From an uncultured Lachnospiraceae bacterium (GTDB lineage: Bacteria; Bacillota; Clostridia; Lachnospirales; Lachnospiraceae): 59,337 bases of DNA. Position 1 is the first letter of the stretch. Every line of letters starts with the position of its first letter. Of the stretch, positions 51,923 through 59,337 are shown piece by piece. The translations under genes and the position numbers were made by a program. The stretch is taken from positions 1 through 59,337 of the forward strand of contig CANOMQ010000023.1 of the NCBI GenBank assembly GCA_947567595.1, read 5' to 3'. The notes under the pieces were generated by a model. That model saw only the letters and a list, made by a program, of their open reading frames with translations, was not told the origin of the DNA and did no database searches.

Positions 51923-54367
51923 ATGAAAAGAAGGAAAAACAAATTATTCATTATAATAATTGTTACGCTAGTTCTGACTGCGTGTATCGTATGGCGGACG
52001 GCGTCACGGGAAAGCGCGCCGAATGCAGTTATAACAGAAGAAAACGCAGCCCCTATGACGGCGTTGGACGAGGCGGGAGAACGTATGGCAATCCCGAACG
52101 ACAGCGCGCCATACATCACCACGCCGACTGCCAAAATGAAAGAACCATATATAATGCCCGTTGACGCGGAATTAAAACAAACCGACAATACCCTGCGCTA
52201 CGGCGCCCTTTGCATCACACTCCTCGACGCAAAAGCCGCGCGCCAGCCCGCTCCCAAAACGGACGGCAAATCCGCATGCGTCATTGACCTAATCGGCGCG
52301 GAACAGATCAGGGACATGGACGGCTGCTACGGCACAAAAGGACCGTTGCCGCCGCGTCTTTGGCTTTCGTATTATAATGCGTCATACGAAAACAAATGGC
52401 AGCTTGCAAGCTTACTGCTTGACGTTCTGCCCGATGTTACCCTGCGTTTTTGTGACAAAACGGGCGACAATCTGCACTACCTGTTCACCTACAGCAAGCC
52501 TTACCAAAACGGCTACGTACTGGTGTGCGGCAGCGATGTTTGCATCGTTGAGGAGGTTTCGTCGGAGAGCGATTACAGCTTTGACGCGCTGCTTAGGGAC
52601 GGTCGGGTTCATTGGGATAGCAGCATACAGATGCTTGATACCAGAGACAGGAATACGGATTACATTGAAATCAGGAAATGGAAAACAGAGCAGGACGGTA
52701 CCCTGTTGGCGGCGCTGACCACCTATAAAGGCGAAATGGACAGACTTTCCCTTTATTGGGACGGCAGCTTTAAGGCTCCGTTTGTGGAATACGTTTTTGT
52801 GAAATATCCCACGGAAATCCAATTTGAGGACTACAATTTTGACGGGAACATGGACGCGATTTTGTTCCGTAGTGGAGAACCGACAGAAATATGGCTTTGG
52901 AACACAGACAAAAAAACATTTGAGGCAGCGCAGATGCCCGAAGAATTTCCAACCTTTTCTTGGGACTTCGAGCGCTATCCCGAAACAAAAACCATTTGGT
53001 CGTACGATACGGATTATGTGGTAAACGCCGACGGTGCGACTGACTGGAACCGATATGACAATATGGAAACGCTTTGGCAGTGGGAAGGGGCGACCCTGAC
53101 AAAAAAGCGCGAATGCACCGCGCAGGTGCGGGAGGAGGCGGTGCGGATTTGCGCCTATGCATATCATAATGAAGACAAAACTGTTTTGTACGATGAAATT
53201 GTCCCCATTGCGGAGTGGGAGCAAAACAGCGATGCGGTACAGGCGTGCTACCGCAAATTCTACGAGGGAGCCCTTTCGACAAAAAACGCGGGAAGGCTTC
53301 ATAAGGTAGACTACAAGGAGGAAGCCATTCCGCAGGGGCTTTTGGACAGCGTTTCAGAAGCCATACTGGAAAGTAAAGAAAACGTGCTTGTGGATACCCT
53401 TGGGATTGGCAAAGAATTAACAAAGGAAAAAGTCCTCGCCATTGCCAAGGATAATCTCTCCCTGCGCTATGATGTCGAATGTGCGGAAGCGGAGGGGGAT
53501 TACACAATGCTTTTGGTTGACGGGGACAACGACGGCATTTCGGATATTGTGGCGGAGATTTATTATGGCGGAACCGGCGGCTTTACGGAATACGTTTTTT
53601 ATCAGGGGCAGGAGGACGGCGCTTTTGAAAAGACGTGTACCTATTATTCCGTAAAAGAGACCTTTTCCTTTATCCGCTATGACGAAAAAAATTATTTATG
53701 CCGCAGGCTTTACGACTACGACACAAAGGAATACAGCGGCATCAGCCTTACATGCTATGTTGACGGTGTGCAGGCGGCGATATGGAATTTGATGCTTACG
53801 CCCAAATCGTATGATTATAAAATTACCGAATGCGTGTCAAAAAAGTACAGGACGCTCGCGGAGGAAACGTTGGAAAATGTTCGTGTGTACAAAGAAAAAA
53901 TGGACCGAAACGCCGACATTATCGGCAGCGCGGAGGAAAAACTGCCGCTTGAGAAGCACGAATACCGGTGTGATTTGAACAATGATGATGCCTTGGAGCA
54001 GTATGAGAAATCCGTTTGGACACCGAGCAATCTTGCGATGCGGGAATATATTAGCTTTTCCGGCAAGGATACGGGAACAGATGCCTCTAGGGACGCAATC
54101 CAAGCGGTTGAAGATGCAATCGAAACGGTAGAGGGATTGCCGTTTATGATGTGGGCGGATTTGTATGAAAACAAGACAATCGTTCAAGTCATTTCCCGAA
54201 CGGTTCAGGAGCATGAGGATAACGCGGGAAAACCGACAGGGCTTCATGATTTTGCAATTACGGCATTTTTAATAGAAGGAACACGCACACAGACCGTATA
54301 TAAAATAACCGCAGACGCAGTGTACACCATACGGCAGGAGTACGATAACAACACGATACAAAGATAG
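51923..54367 (+). CDS. large putative lipoprotein with FG-GAP/VCBS-like motifs
   Basis: An 814-residue exported protein. The N-terminus MKRRKNKLFIIIIVTLVLTA followed by Cys has a lipobox (LTAC), so it is probably a lipoprotein. Two Ca2+-loop-like motifs, DYNFDGNMDAILF (near 306) and LVDGDNDGISDIVAEIYYGG (near 527), recall FG-GAP/VCBS repeats of beta-propeller proteins. The rest is beta-rich and not recognised. GGGGGAG lies about 5 nt before ATG 51923. It is a single gene; its stop codon borders a structured sequence. Confidence 0.65.
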   Translation: MKRRKNKLFIIIIVTLVLTACIVWRTASRESAPNAVITEENAAPMTALDEAGERMAIPNDSAPYITTPTAKMKEPYIMPVDAELKQTDNTLRYGALCITLLDAKAARQPAPKTDGKSACVIDLIGAEQIRDMDGCYGTKGPLPPRLWLSYYNASYENKWQLASLLLDVLPDVTLRFCDKTGDNLHYLFTYSKPYQNGYVLVCGSDVCIVEEVSSESDYSFDALLRDGRVHWDSSIQMLDTRDRNTDYIEIRKWKTEQDGTLLAALTTYKGEMDRLSLYWDGSFKAPFVEYVFVKYPTEIQFEDYNFDGNMDAILFRSGEPTEIWLWNTDKKTFEAAQMPEEFPTFSWDFERYPETKTIWSYDTDYVVNADGATDWNRYDNMETLWQWEGATLTKKRECTAQVREEAVRICAYAYHNEDKTVLYDEIVPIAEWEQNSDAVQACYRKFYEGALSTKNAGRLHKVDYKEEAIPQGLLDSVSEAILESKENVLVDTLGIGKELTKEKVLAIAKDNLSLRYDVECAEAEGDYTMLLVDGDNDGISDIVAEIYYGGTGGFTEYVFYQGQEDGAFEKTCTYYSVKETFSFIRYDEKNYLCRRLYDYDTKEYSGISLTCYVDGVQAAIWNLMLTPKSYDYKITECVSKKYRTLAEETLENVRVYKEKMDRNADIIGSAEEKLPLEKHEYRCDLNNDDALEQYEKSVWTPSNLAMREYISFSGKDTGTDASRDAIQAVEDAIETVEGLPFMMWADLYENKTIVQVISRTVQEHEDNAGKPTGLHDFAITAFLIEGTRTQTVYKITADAVYTIRQEYDNNTIQR

Positions 54368-54449
54368 CGTGAGAAGAACTTCAAACTGCCTTTGGCAGTT
54401 TTCACTCAGCAGCAAGGGCTGCTTCGCGAAGAAGTTCTAAGTCTCACGC
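54367..54449 (+). ncRNA. three-way-junction RNA structure after the lipoprotein gene
   Basis: GCGTGAG and CTCACGC (54367-54373, 54443-54449) plus AGAACTTC and GAAGTTCT (54375-54382, 54431-54438) close a long stem. Inside are two hairpins, ACTGCC-TTT-GGCAGT and AGCAGC-AAGG-GCTGCT. No T run follows. It could be a 3'-end stabiliser, a mobile repeat or a small RNA. Confidence 0.45.
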
Positions 54450-54456
54450 CGAAACC

Positions 54457-54479
54457 GCCCGCGTCCTTTGCGGCGGTAG
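54457..54479 (+). repeat. possible degenerate copy 4 of the palindromic repeat (right half)
   Basis: GCCCGCGTCC-TTT-GCGGCG-GTAG aligns to the right half of copy 1 (GCCCGCGTCC-GGC-GCGGCG-A-GTAG). Short, so it could be chance. Confidence 0.35.
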
Positions 54480-54607
54480 AGCGGCTTGACACAAAACCTG
54501 TCATAGAGAAAGATGCAGTGCGTTACGGCAGTAACCGTATACCGCATTAACGCGGACGTGACGTATGGCGTTCAATGTGAAATTGGCACGCAGATGAATG
54601 AATAGGC

Positions 54608-54636
54608 AAAAAATTCCCCGGTTTTATGCCGGGGAA
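54608..54636 (-). terminator. terminator of the antiporter gene
   Basis: On the minus strand TTCCCCGG (54636-54629) pairs with CCGGGGAA (54621-54614), followed by six T (54613-54608). The stem overlaps the last codons of the antiporter and the stop codon lies in the loop. Confidence 0.8.
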
Positions 54637-55805
54637 ACTGTATCCTTGGAATATAAAATTTTCAAAATAATCGGCGTCAGAATCGACGAAACGATAATCA
54701 AAAAGATAACAGATGTAAAATACACCGGCGTCAGCAGTCCTGCTGAAAGTCCTTTCTGTGCCACAATCAGCGCAACCTCGCCGCGCGTCATCATACCCAC
54801 GCCAATCTTTAGCGAATCCAATCCGTTAAACCTGCAAAGCCGTGCCATCAGCCCACAGCCGATAATCTTTGAAATCAGTCCGACGGCAACAAACGCAAGT
54901 GAAAAGAGCAGGATACTCATATTCACGCTGTCCACATTTGTTTTCAGACCGATACTTGCAAAGAACACCGGACCAAACAGAATGTATGAACTGGTATCCA
55001 TTTTTTCCGCAATATACCCTGAGTCCCGAATCGAGCAAAGAATAATGCCCGCCACATAGGCGCCTGTAATATCCGCGATACCAAAATATTTCTCCGCAAT
55101 GTATGCCATCGCAAGACACAGCGCCAGTCCCGCAATCGGAATACGCCTTGTATGCGGATATTTGCTGTCCACAAACTGAAACACTTTATAACAGAGAAAA
55201 CCGACCACAATCGCAAACACGAAAAACAAAACCGTGTTGGTCAGCACTGCCATCGGTTTCGAATCCGGGCTTTTAAATCCAATCACAAAGGTCAGTACAA
55301 TAATACCAATCACATCGTCAATAATCGCCGCACTCAAAATCGTCGTGCCGACTTTTCCCTTTAGCTTCCCCATTTCCCTAAGCGACTCGACCGTAATGCT
55401 CACGGAAGTCGCAGTCAAAATCGTGCCGACAAAAACCGCCTTATAAAACTCTTCCGAGCCCCACGGTGCGAAGCCGTAAAACGCCATGTAAAGCAGCGCG
55501 CCGCACACCAGCGGGATAAATACGCCCGCACACGCAATCAACGCGGCAATCGGTCCCGTTTTTAATAAGTCCTTTAAATCCGTTTCCAATCCTGCCGAAA
55601 ACATCAGCAGAACCACGCCGATTTCAGCAAGCTGCACCAGGAAATCCGACTGCTCCACCCAACCCAAAATGCTCGGTCCAATCAGAAGTCCCGCGATAAT
55701 CTCGCCCACTACCTGCGGCGCCTTTAGCTTTCTCGCCAAAATACCGCAGGCTTTGGCGGCAATGATGATAATTGCCAAATTTTTAAACATGAAATACGAT
55801 TCCAT
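54624..55805 (-). CDS. CPA2 family cation:proton antiporter
   Basis: A 393-residue integral membrane antiporter with about 12-13 helices. Hallmarks: KAPQVVGEIIAGLLIGPSIL, MFSAGLETDL, the TATSVSITVESLREMG segment and the paired acidic residues in SAAIIDDVIGIIVL (Asp-Asp of electrogenic Na+/H+ antiporters). There is no C-terminal RCK/TrkA domain, unlike KefB. The start ATG 55805 has AAAGGAG about 12 nt upstream; upstream in-frame starts are less likely. Probably Na+ or K+ for H+ exchange; the ion is not decidable. Confidence 0.9.
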   Translation of the reverse strand: MESYFMFKNLAIIIIAAKACGILARKLKAPQVVGEIIAGLLIGPSILGWVEQSDFLVQLAEIGVVLLMFSAGLETDLKDLLKTGPIAALIACAGVFIPLVCGALLYMAFYGFAPWGSEEFYKAVFVGTILTATSVSITVESLREMGKLKGKVGTTILSAAIIDDVIGIIVLTFVIGFKSPDSKPMAVLTNTVLFFVFAIVVGFLCYKVFQFVDSKYPHTRRIPIAGLALCLAMAYIAEKYFGIADITGAYVAGIILCSIRDSGYIAEKMDTSSYILFGPVFFASIGLKTNVDSVNMSILLFSLAFVAVGLISKIIGCGLMARLCRFNGLDSLKIGVGMMTRGEVALIVAQKGLSAGLLTPVYFTSVIFLIIVSSILTPIILKILYSKDTVSPA

Positions 55806-56036
55806 TTTATCACACTGCTCCTTTCTCCGTGCGCGAGTTTGTGCTATAAGGCACAAACCTGCAACGTTGAAAATTTTAATTTTCAACGTTTCCCCTCACT
55901 CGTAATATTTTATGCATCGTATATCTCATATGCTTTTCACATTATAGTCTTTTGTTTTTCCAAAGTCAACATTTTGCGACAAGATATAGTAGGAAATGAG
56001 AATATGGTTAGAACTCACGTTTGCATAGCAAAATGC

Positions 56037-56065
56037 TTTACAAATGCTTTAATATAGAGTATACT
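56037..56065 (+). promoter_or_regulatory. promoter of the RelB-like antitoxin
   Basis: TTTACA (56037-56042), 17 nt, TATACT (56060-56065). Confidence 0.6.
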
Positions 56066-56094
56066 AATAATGTTATAAAGGGAGAGGTGATGTG

Positions 56095-56346
56095 ATGGCT
56101 CAAATCAGCTTGCGCATAGAGGACGATGTAAAGAAGAAGGCAGAACAGGCTTGTGCGGATATTGGAATGTCTTTATCTACGGCTATTAATATTTATCTAA
56201 AAAAACTGGGACGAGAGAAACGGATACCATTTGAAGTATCTGTCGACCCGTTTTATTCGCAGGAAAATATGACTAGACTTAGAGAGTCAGTAGCGCAAAT
56301 GGAGGCTACGGGCGGTACGGTACATGAGGTGGACGTTGATGATTAA
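56095..56346 (+). CDS. RelB/DinJ family antitoxin
   Basis: An 83-residue ribbon-helix-helix antitoxin: QISLRIEDDVKKKAEQACAD, then MSLSTAINIYLKKLGREKRIPFEV. The acidic C-terminal tail would bind a toxin. The start is ATG 56095 (GTG 56092 also possible) with GGAGAGG upstream. The toxin gene that follows in the normal overlapping position is broken by a stop codon, so this antitoxin is an orphan here. Confidence 0.85.
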   Translation: MAQISLRIEDDVKKKAEQACADIGMSLSTAINIYLKKLGREKRIPFEVSVDPFYSQENMTRLRESVAQMEATGGTVHEVDVDD

Positions 56347-56434
56347 GTCGTGGTCAGATGCCGCGTGGGAAGATTTTGAATATTGGACAAAATAGGATAA
56401 AAAGACACTAAAACGTATTTGGTTCTCATTATAG
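56339..56434 (+). pseudogene. YoeB/Txe-type toxin, inactivated
   Basis: ATG 56339 overlaps the antitoxin stop and opens MIKSWSDAAWEDFEYWTK, a typical YoeB/Txe N-terminus. TAG at 56393 replaces the expected Gln codon, and the frame then continues DKKTLKRIW before a second TAG at 56432. The catalytic C-terminal part is gone. Confidence 0.75.
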
Positions 56435-56516
56435 GGATAAGTGAAGGCGGCAGCAGCTTGGCATTAGAAAAGTATCATTTGCGAAGAAAGCGGAAACAGT
56501 GTACAATAGGATTATT

Positions 56517-56594
56517 AAAATAAAGAATGAATGTATTAATTAATAGAAGCATGAGATGTATTGAAATAATAATGAGTTCATTCTTTATTTTTTT
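56517..56594. terminator. 15-bp stem terminator between the toxin remnant and cas6
   Basis: Arms at 56517-56531 and 56577-56591 are exact reverse complements (core AATAAAGAATGAA) around a 45-nt loop, followed by T on the plus strand. It can act in both directions and isolates the cas operon. Confidence 0.7.
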
Positions 56595-56723
56595 ACAATA
56601 TAGAAATTATTCAAGTAATTAATTATTTTTTATAAAATTTCGCCTTGATTTTTTGCTCAAGGTGTAAAATCATAAATAATAAAGCGAAAATAAGTACCAA
56701 ACAAAGCAAAAGAGGAGGCAATT

Positions 56724-57419
56724 ATGAATATATATGAAATGATATGCCGTATTTACATACTACGAGACATACCGGTTCCGTTGATTTATGGTGAGTTAAA
56801 CAAATTCATCGACGGCTATTTGGCACAGAATGAACAGTTCGATGAATTTCATCATCGAAAATCGCTTAAGGGCTATAACTTCGACCTCCCAATCAAAATC
56901 GAAAAAGGCATGAAAGTCTATAAACACGACCAAATCTACCAATTCCGTATCCGCACGGCAGACAAAGAACTGCTGTCTTATCTAATGGACGGGCTTGCCG
57001 ATTACAGGACGGACGCAATCAAAGGTCTTACAAGAACCGTGAAGCAGATCCCGCAGAAACCGATTGCGATCGTATATTCCCTAACTCCGGTTGTATTAAA
57101 AAATGATAAAGGTTACTGGCGCGACTGCATGTCTTTTGAGGATTTTGAGAGAGAACTTACGTCGAGCCTGTGTCACCAGTACGAAGAATATACCGGCGAT
57201 AGAATAGCAGAAAACACCATGCTTTATCATCAGCTGGAACTCAAAAGCAAGTGCGCGGTAGGCGTTTCCTACAAGGGGATAACGCTGTTGGGCGATAAGC
57301 TGTCAATGCAGGTATCAGACGATGAAAATGCGCAGAAGGTGATGTATTTTGCTTTGGCAAACGGAATGGGAACGATGGGCGCCCGCGGGCTTGGGTTCTT
57401 AGGGTATCGGTTTGTTTAG
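56724..57419 (+). CDS. cas6: CRISPR-associated endoribonuclease Cas6
   Basis: A 231-residue Cas6 that should cut CRISPR precursor RNA within the repeats. The glycine-rich RAMP loop at the C-terminus is GMGTMGARGLGFLGYRF. A candidate catalytic histidine lies near residues 39-45 (DEFHHRKSLKGYNFDLPI). The length fits type I-B Cas6. GAGGAGG lies 6 nt before ATG 56724. It is the first gene of a cas operon; cas8b follows after 61 nt. The upstream region has an inverted repeat CCTTGA-N8-TCAAGG near 56643-56662. Confidence 0.88.
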   Translation: MNIYEMICRIYILRDIPVPLIYGELNKFIDGYLAQNEQFDEFHHRKSLKGYNFDLPIKIEKGMKVYKHDQIYQFRIRTADKELLSYLMDGLADYRTDAIKGLTRTVKQIPQKPIAIVYSLTPVVLKNDKGYWRDCMSFEDFERELTSSLCHQYEEYTGDRIAENTMLYHQLELKSKCAVGVSYKGITLLGDKLSMQVSDDENAQKVMYFALANGMGTMGARGLGFLGYRFV

Positions 57420-57480
57420 AGAACGAAATGATGTTATAAAAGGTTTACAAGGAAAATGGTTATAAGAATGGAGGGATACT

Positions 57481-59286
57481 GTGTTATACGATGCGATAGC
57501 AGTATTTGACAAGATGCTAAATGCGCAGGCGGATCGTCAGCGGGCACAGGAAACAGACGAAACCTGTACGGAGCTGGAGCGCAAAACAAAGCTTTTGGTC
57601 GATAATTACATTCCAAAAGATGGAACATATATTTTGGTTTATGTGGACAAGGATTTCCGGTGTGACGCACCGCTGGAAATCAAATTTGATAAAAAGAGCG
57701 GGGAACTGCAAGGCAAAACGGACAGTCGGTATCCATATATCCGGTATTTGGATTATAACAGCAAGCTAATTGAAATGAACAAGCCGATTGACGCAAAAAA
57801 GGTGATACATTCCAATCAAATGTATGCATTTTTCGTGAAAATGGACAGTATCGCTGAAAAGAAACTGACAGTTGATGTTGCCGAAGGCTATTATAAAACG
57901 TTATATGCTCCCGAGATTAAATATACAAAGCCGGCAGCAAGAAAGCTATACAGGCAGGCGGCGGCAGAGCTTGGCGAACCTGATCGTGAGGCGATTAAAA
58001 AAATAGAGGAATGGATAAAAGCATGGCTCAAAAATCCCGAACTGCTGACGATTGACTATTCGGGAAAGGACTATCTGAAATTGTTTTTTGTATATAACGA
58101 CGAAAAGAAGACAAAAGAACTGTATGAAAAAGAAAATAAACGATACGTCATTCCTAACATTTATAACAATAATGACTACAACGTAACGGCTGGCGGCACG
58201 ATTTTTGGAATGCCGAGCAATAATATGGGACTGAATGCAAAAAAGCCGTTTTTGGAAAACAAAAACCGAAAAACACCGGCGCCGTATCTGCTGAATATGG
58301 AACAGGTCATGCTGCAAAGCAGGTTTTTCGACTATCTGTGGGGACATGCCTGCAAAGGAAATGTGAACGTGTATGTTAATTTTGAAAACGAAGACATTAT
58401 TGCAATACCGGATAAAAGCAGGGATATTCCAAACATAAAAGACGGTTTGTATCTGAGGATTAAAAAGGGCAAAGAAGTTGAAATCGTGGACAGTGACGTA
58501 GTGATTGCACTCAGTCGGAATTTGTCGAAAACATTTTATTTTAAGGAAATTCTAAAGGGAATGAACGATGAGCCGTTGTACGGTGCGTGCACTGAAACGG
58601 TGCAGTTGGCAGCAGTGATAGACGAAGTGTTTTTTGATAAATTCCTAAGCTTTAACTATTTTACGGATCCTATGGATTTGCCGCAAATGGACGGAGGATT
58701 GAAATACTGTTTGCTTACGTATCGCAACAGAATCTTTACATGGATATATAAAGCGCCACAGTATCATATCAGACAAGTGATACAGGAAATGGGACTGAAG
58801 CTGATAAAAAATAAAATTGCACACGGTTATCTGATGCGTGCAGGAGTGCAGTTAAATTTATTGCTTTCGCTGGAAGATTATTTTAATGGAAATAAGGAAA
58901 AGGAGGAACTTATGGGAACGATTCAGGAAGATTTTCAGGCACATATTGATATGGCAAAGGAGGATTGGACATTTTCGGACAGCGAGTATTACTATGCGGT
59001 AGGGCAGCTTATCGGTTATTTCCTGTCCCTCTCAAAGTCGGCAAAAAAGCCATTCTCAATGGCGAACCAGTTTCTCAATGCGGACAGTGACAGCCTGATT
59101 AAAGAAAAGCTCAGTCAAATGTTTATCCGCTACGACCATGCGATTGATGCGGACAAAGATACACGTGCAAAAAATGTGATTAGTCACATTATGACATATG
59201 AACCGACGTGCAAAAAGGTCATGCAGAAAGAACTGATTGCGGGACTGACGGCAAACAGCGCATTTTACAGGAAAAAGGAACAATAA
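57481..59286 (+). CDS. cas8b: type I-B CRISPR-associated protein Cas8b (Csh1-like)
   Basis: A 601-residue large subunit of a type I-B Cascade complex, recognised from its position after cas6, its size and Csh1-like segments (PFLENKNRKTPAPYLLNMEQ, SLSKSAKKPFSMANQFLN). Family members recognise the PAM and the target strand. The start is GTG 57481, with GGAGGG 5 nt upstream. The C-terminal helical part (about 480-600) resembles the fused small-subunit-like region. Cas7, Cas5, Cas3 and the adaptation genes are expected downstream, outside the window. Confidence 0.8.
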   Translation: MLYDAIAVFDKMLNAQADRQRAQETDETCTELERKTKLLVDNYIPKDGTYILVYVDKDFRCDAPLEIKFDKKSGELQGKTDSRYPYIRYLDYNSKLIEMNKPIDAKKVIHSNQMYAFFVKMDSIAEKKLTVDVAEGYYKTLYAPEIKYTKPAARKLYRQAAAELGEPDREAIKKIEEWIKAWLKNPELLTIDYSGKDYLKLFFVYNDEKKTKELYEKENKRYVIPNIYNNNDYNVTAGGTIFGMPSNNMGLNAKKPFLENKNRKTPAPYLLNMEQVMLQSRFFDYLWGHACKGNVNVYVNFENEDIIAIPDKSRDIPNIKDGLYLRIKKGKEVEIVDSDVVIALSRNLSKTFYFKEILKGMNDEPLYGACTETVQLAAVIDEVFFDKFLSFNYFTDPMDLPQMDGGLKYCLLTYRNRIFTWIYKAPQYHIRQVIQEMGLKLIKNKIAHGYLMRAGVQLNLLLSLEDYFNGNKEKEELMGTIQEDFQAHIDMAKEDWTFSDSEYYYAVGQLIGYFLSLSKSAKKPFSMANQFLNADSDSLIKEKLSQMFIRYDHAIDADKDTRAKNVISHIMTYEPTCKKVMQKELIAGLTANSAFYRKKEQ

Positions 59287-59337
59287 AGGAGCTTCCTGTA
59301 TAATTCAAGTATAGGGAATTCCAAGAAAGAAGGTTGA

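Noticed and set aside
56435-56723. CRISPR array or leader upstream of cas6
   Set aside because: Only one long inverted repeat and a short palindrome are present; no direct repeats of 28-37 nt with regular spacers.

Overview
The window looks like chromosome of an anaerobic, spore-forming member of the Clostridia, most likely Lachnospiraceae. It carries spoVT and spoIIID, strong A/G-rich ribosome binding sites, sigma-A promoters, many diguanylate-cyclase and HD-GYP type signalling genes, and gene families typical of gut Clostridia. No rRNA, tRNA, intact transposase or CRISPR array was seen. The assignment rests on gene content, not on a phylogenetic marker.

Layout. 0.3-8.3 kb: one five-gene operon (CHASE2 adenylate cyclase, TIM-barrel enzyme, GAF/HD-GYP protein, FecR-domain protein, large secreted Ig-like protein) from a clear promoter to a clear terminator. 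8.4-15.4 kb: mgtE, spoVT, a GGDEF protein, a hemolysin III protein and a MarR-MATE pair whose promoter carries two operator-like palindromes. 15.8-24.5 kb: a SWIM zinc finger / HEAT-like / MoxR ATPase / DUF5682 / VWA operon resembling the uncharacterised yehLMPQ set of E. coli. 24.8-27.5 kb: a Y-family polymerase with a YolD-like partner, and spoIIID. 27.7-33.4 kb: a truncated ATPase, a DUF1848 protein, and a GntR-regulated sugar-acid locus (GntP permease, IlvD/Edd-type dehydratase) with an elaborate leader. 33.5-41.2 kb: an AlbA_2 protein with an internal deletion, ogt, and a sulfur region (nifS-iscU-patB and cysK-DUF2292).

In the sulfur region, two near-consensus promoters are each followed by the same 33-nt motif. 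cysK is preceded by a leader peptide with three consecutive Cys codons and then a terminator, which reads as cysteine-responsive attenuation. A palindromic repeat sits directly 3' of three intrinsic terminators in this part of the window.

41.2-49 kb is strongly eroded: truncated peptidase, solute-binding protein, PTS IIA, AAA_14 ATPase, MerR and carboxymuconolactone decarboxylase genes lie among intact genes (a Phd/RelE-type toxin-antitoxin pair, a BlaI-M56 peptidase-secreted protein operon, an AAC(3)-like acetyltransferase). 49-56 kb holds cstA, a two-TM protein, a large lipoprotein and a CPA2 antiporter. The right edge has an orphan RelB-like antitoxin with a broken YoeB-like toxin, then cas6 and cas8b, the start of a type I-B CRISPR-Cas operon that continues beyond the window.

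A recurring theme is deletion: at least six genes are cut or fused (AAA ATPase, AlbA_2, patB::MCP, M20 peptidase, AAA_14, merR/CMD). This is either active gene decay or an assembly property and needs read-level confirmation.
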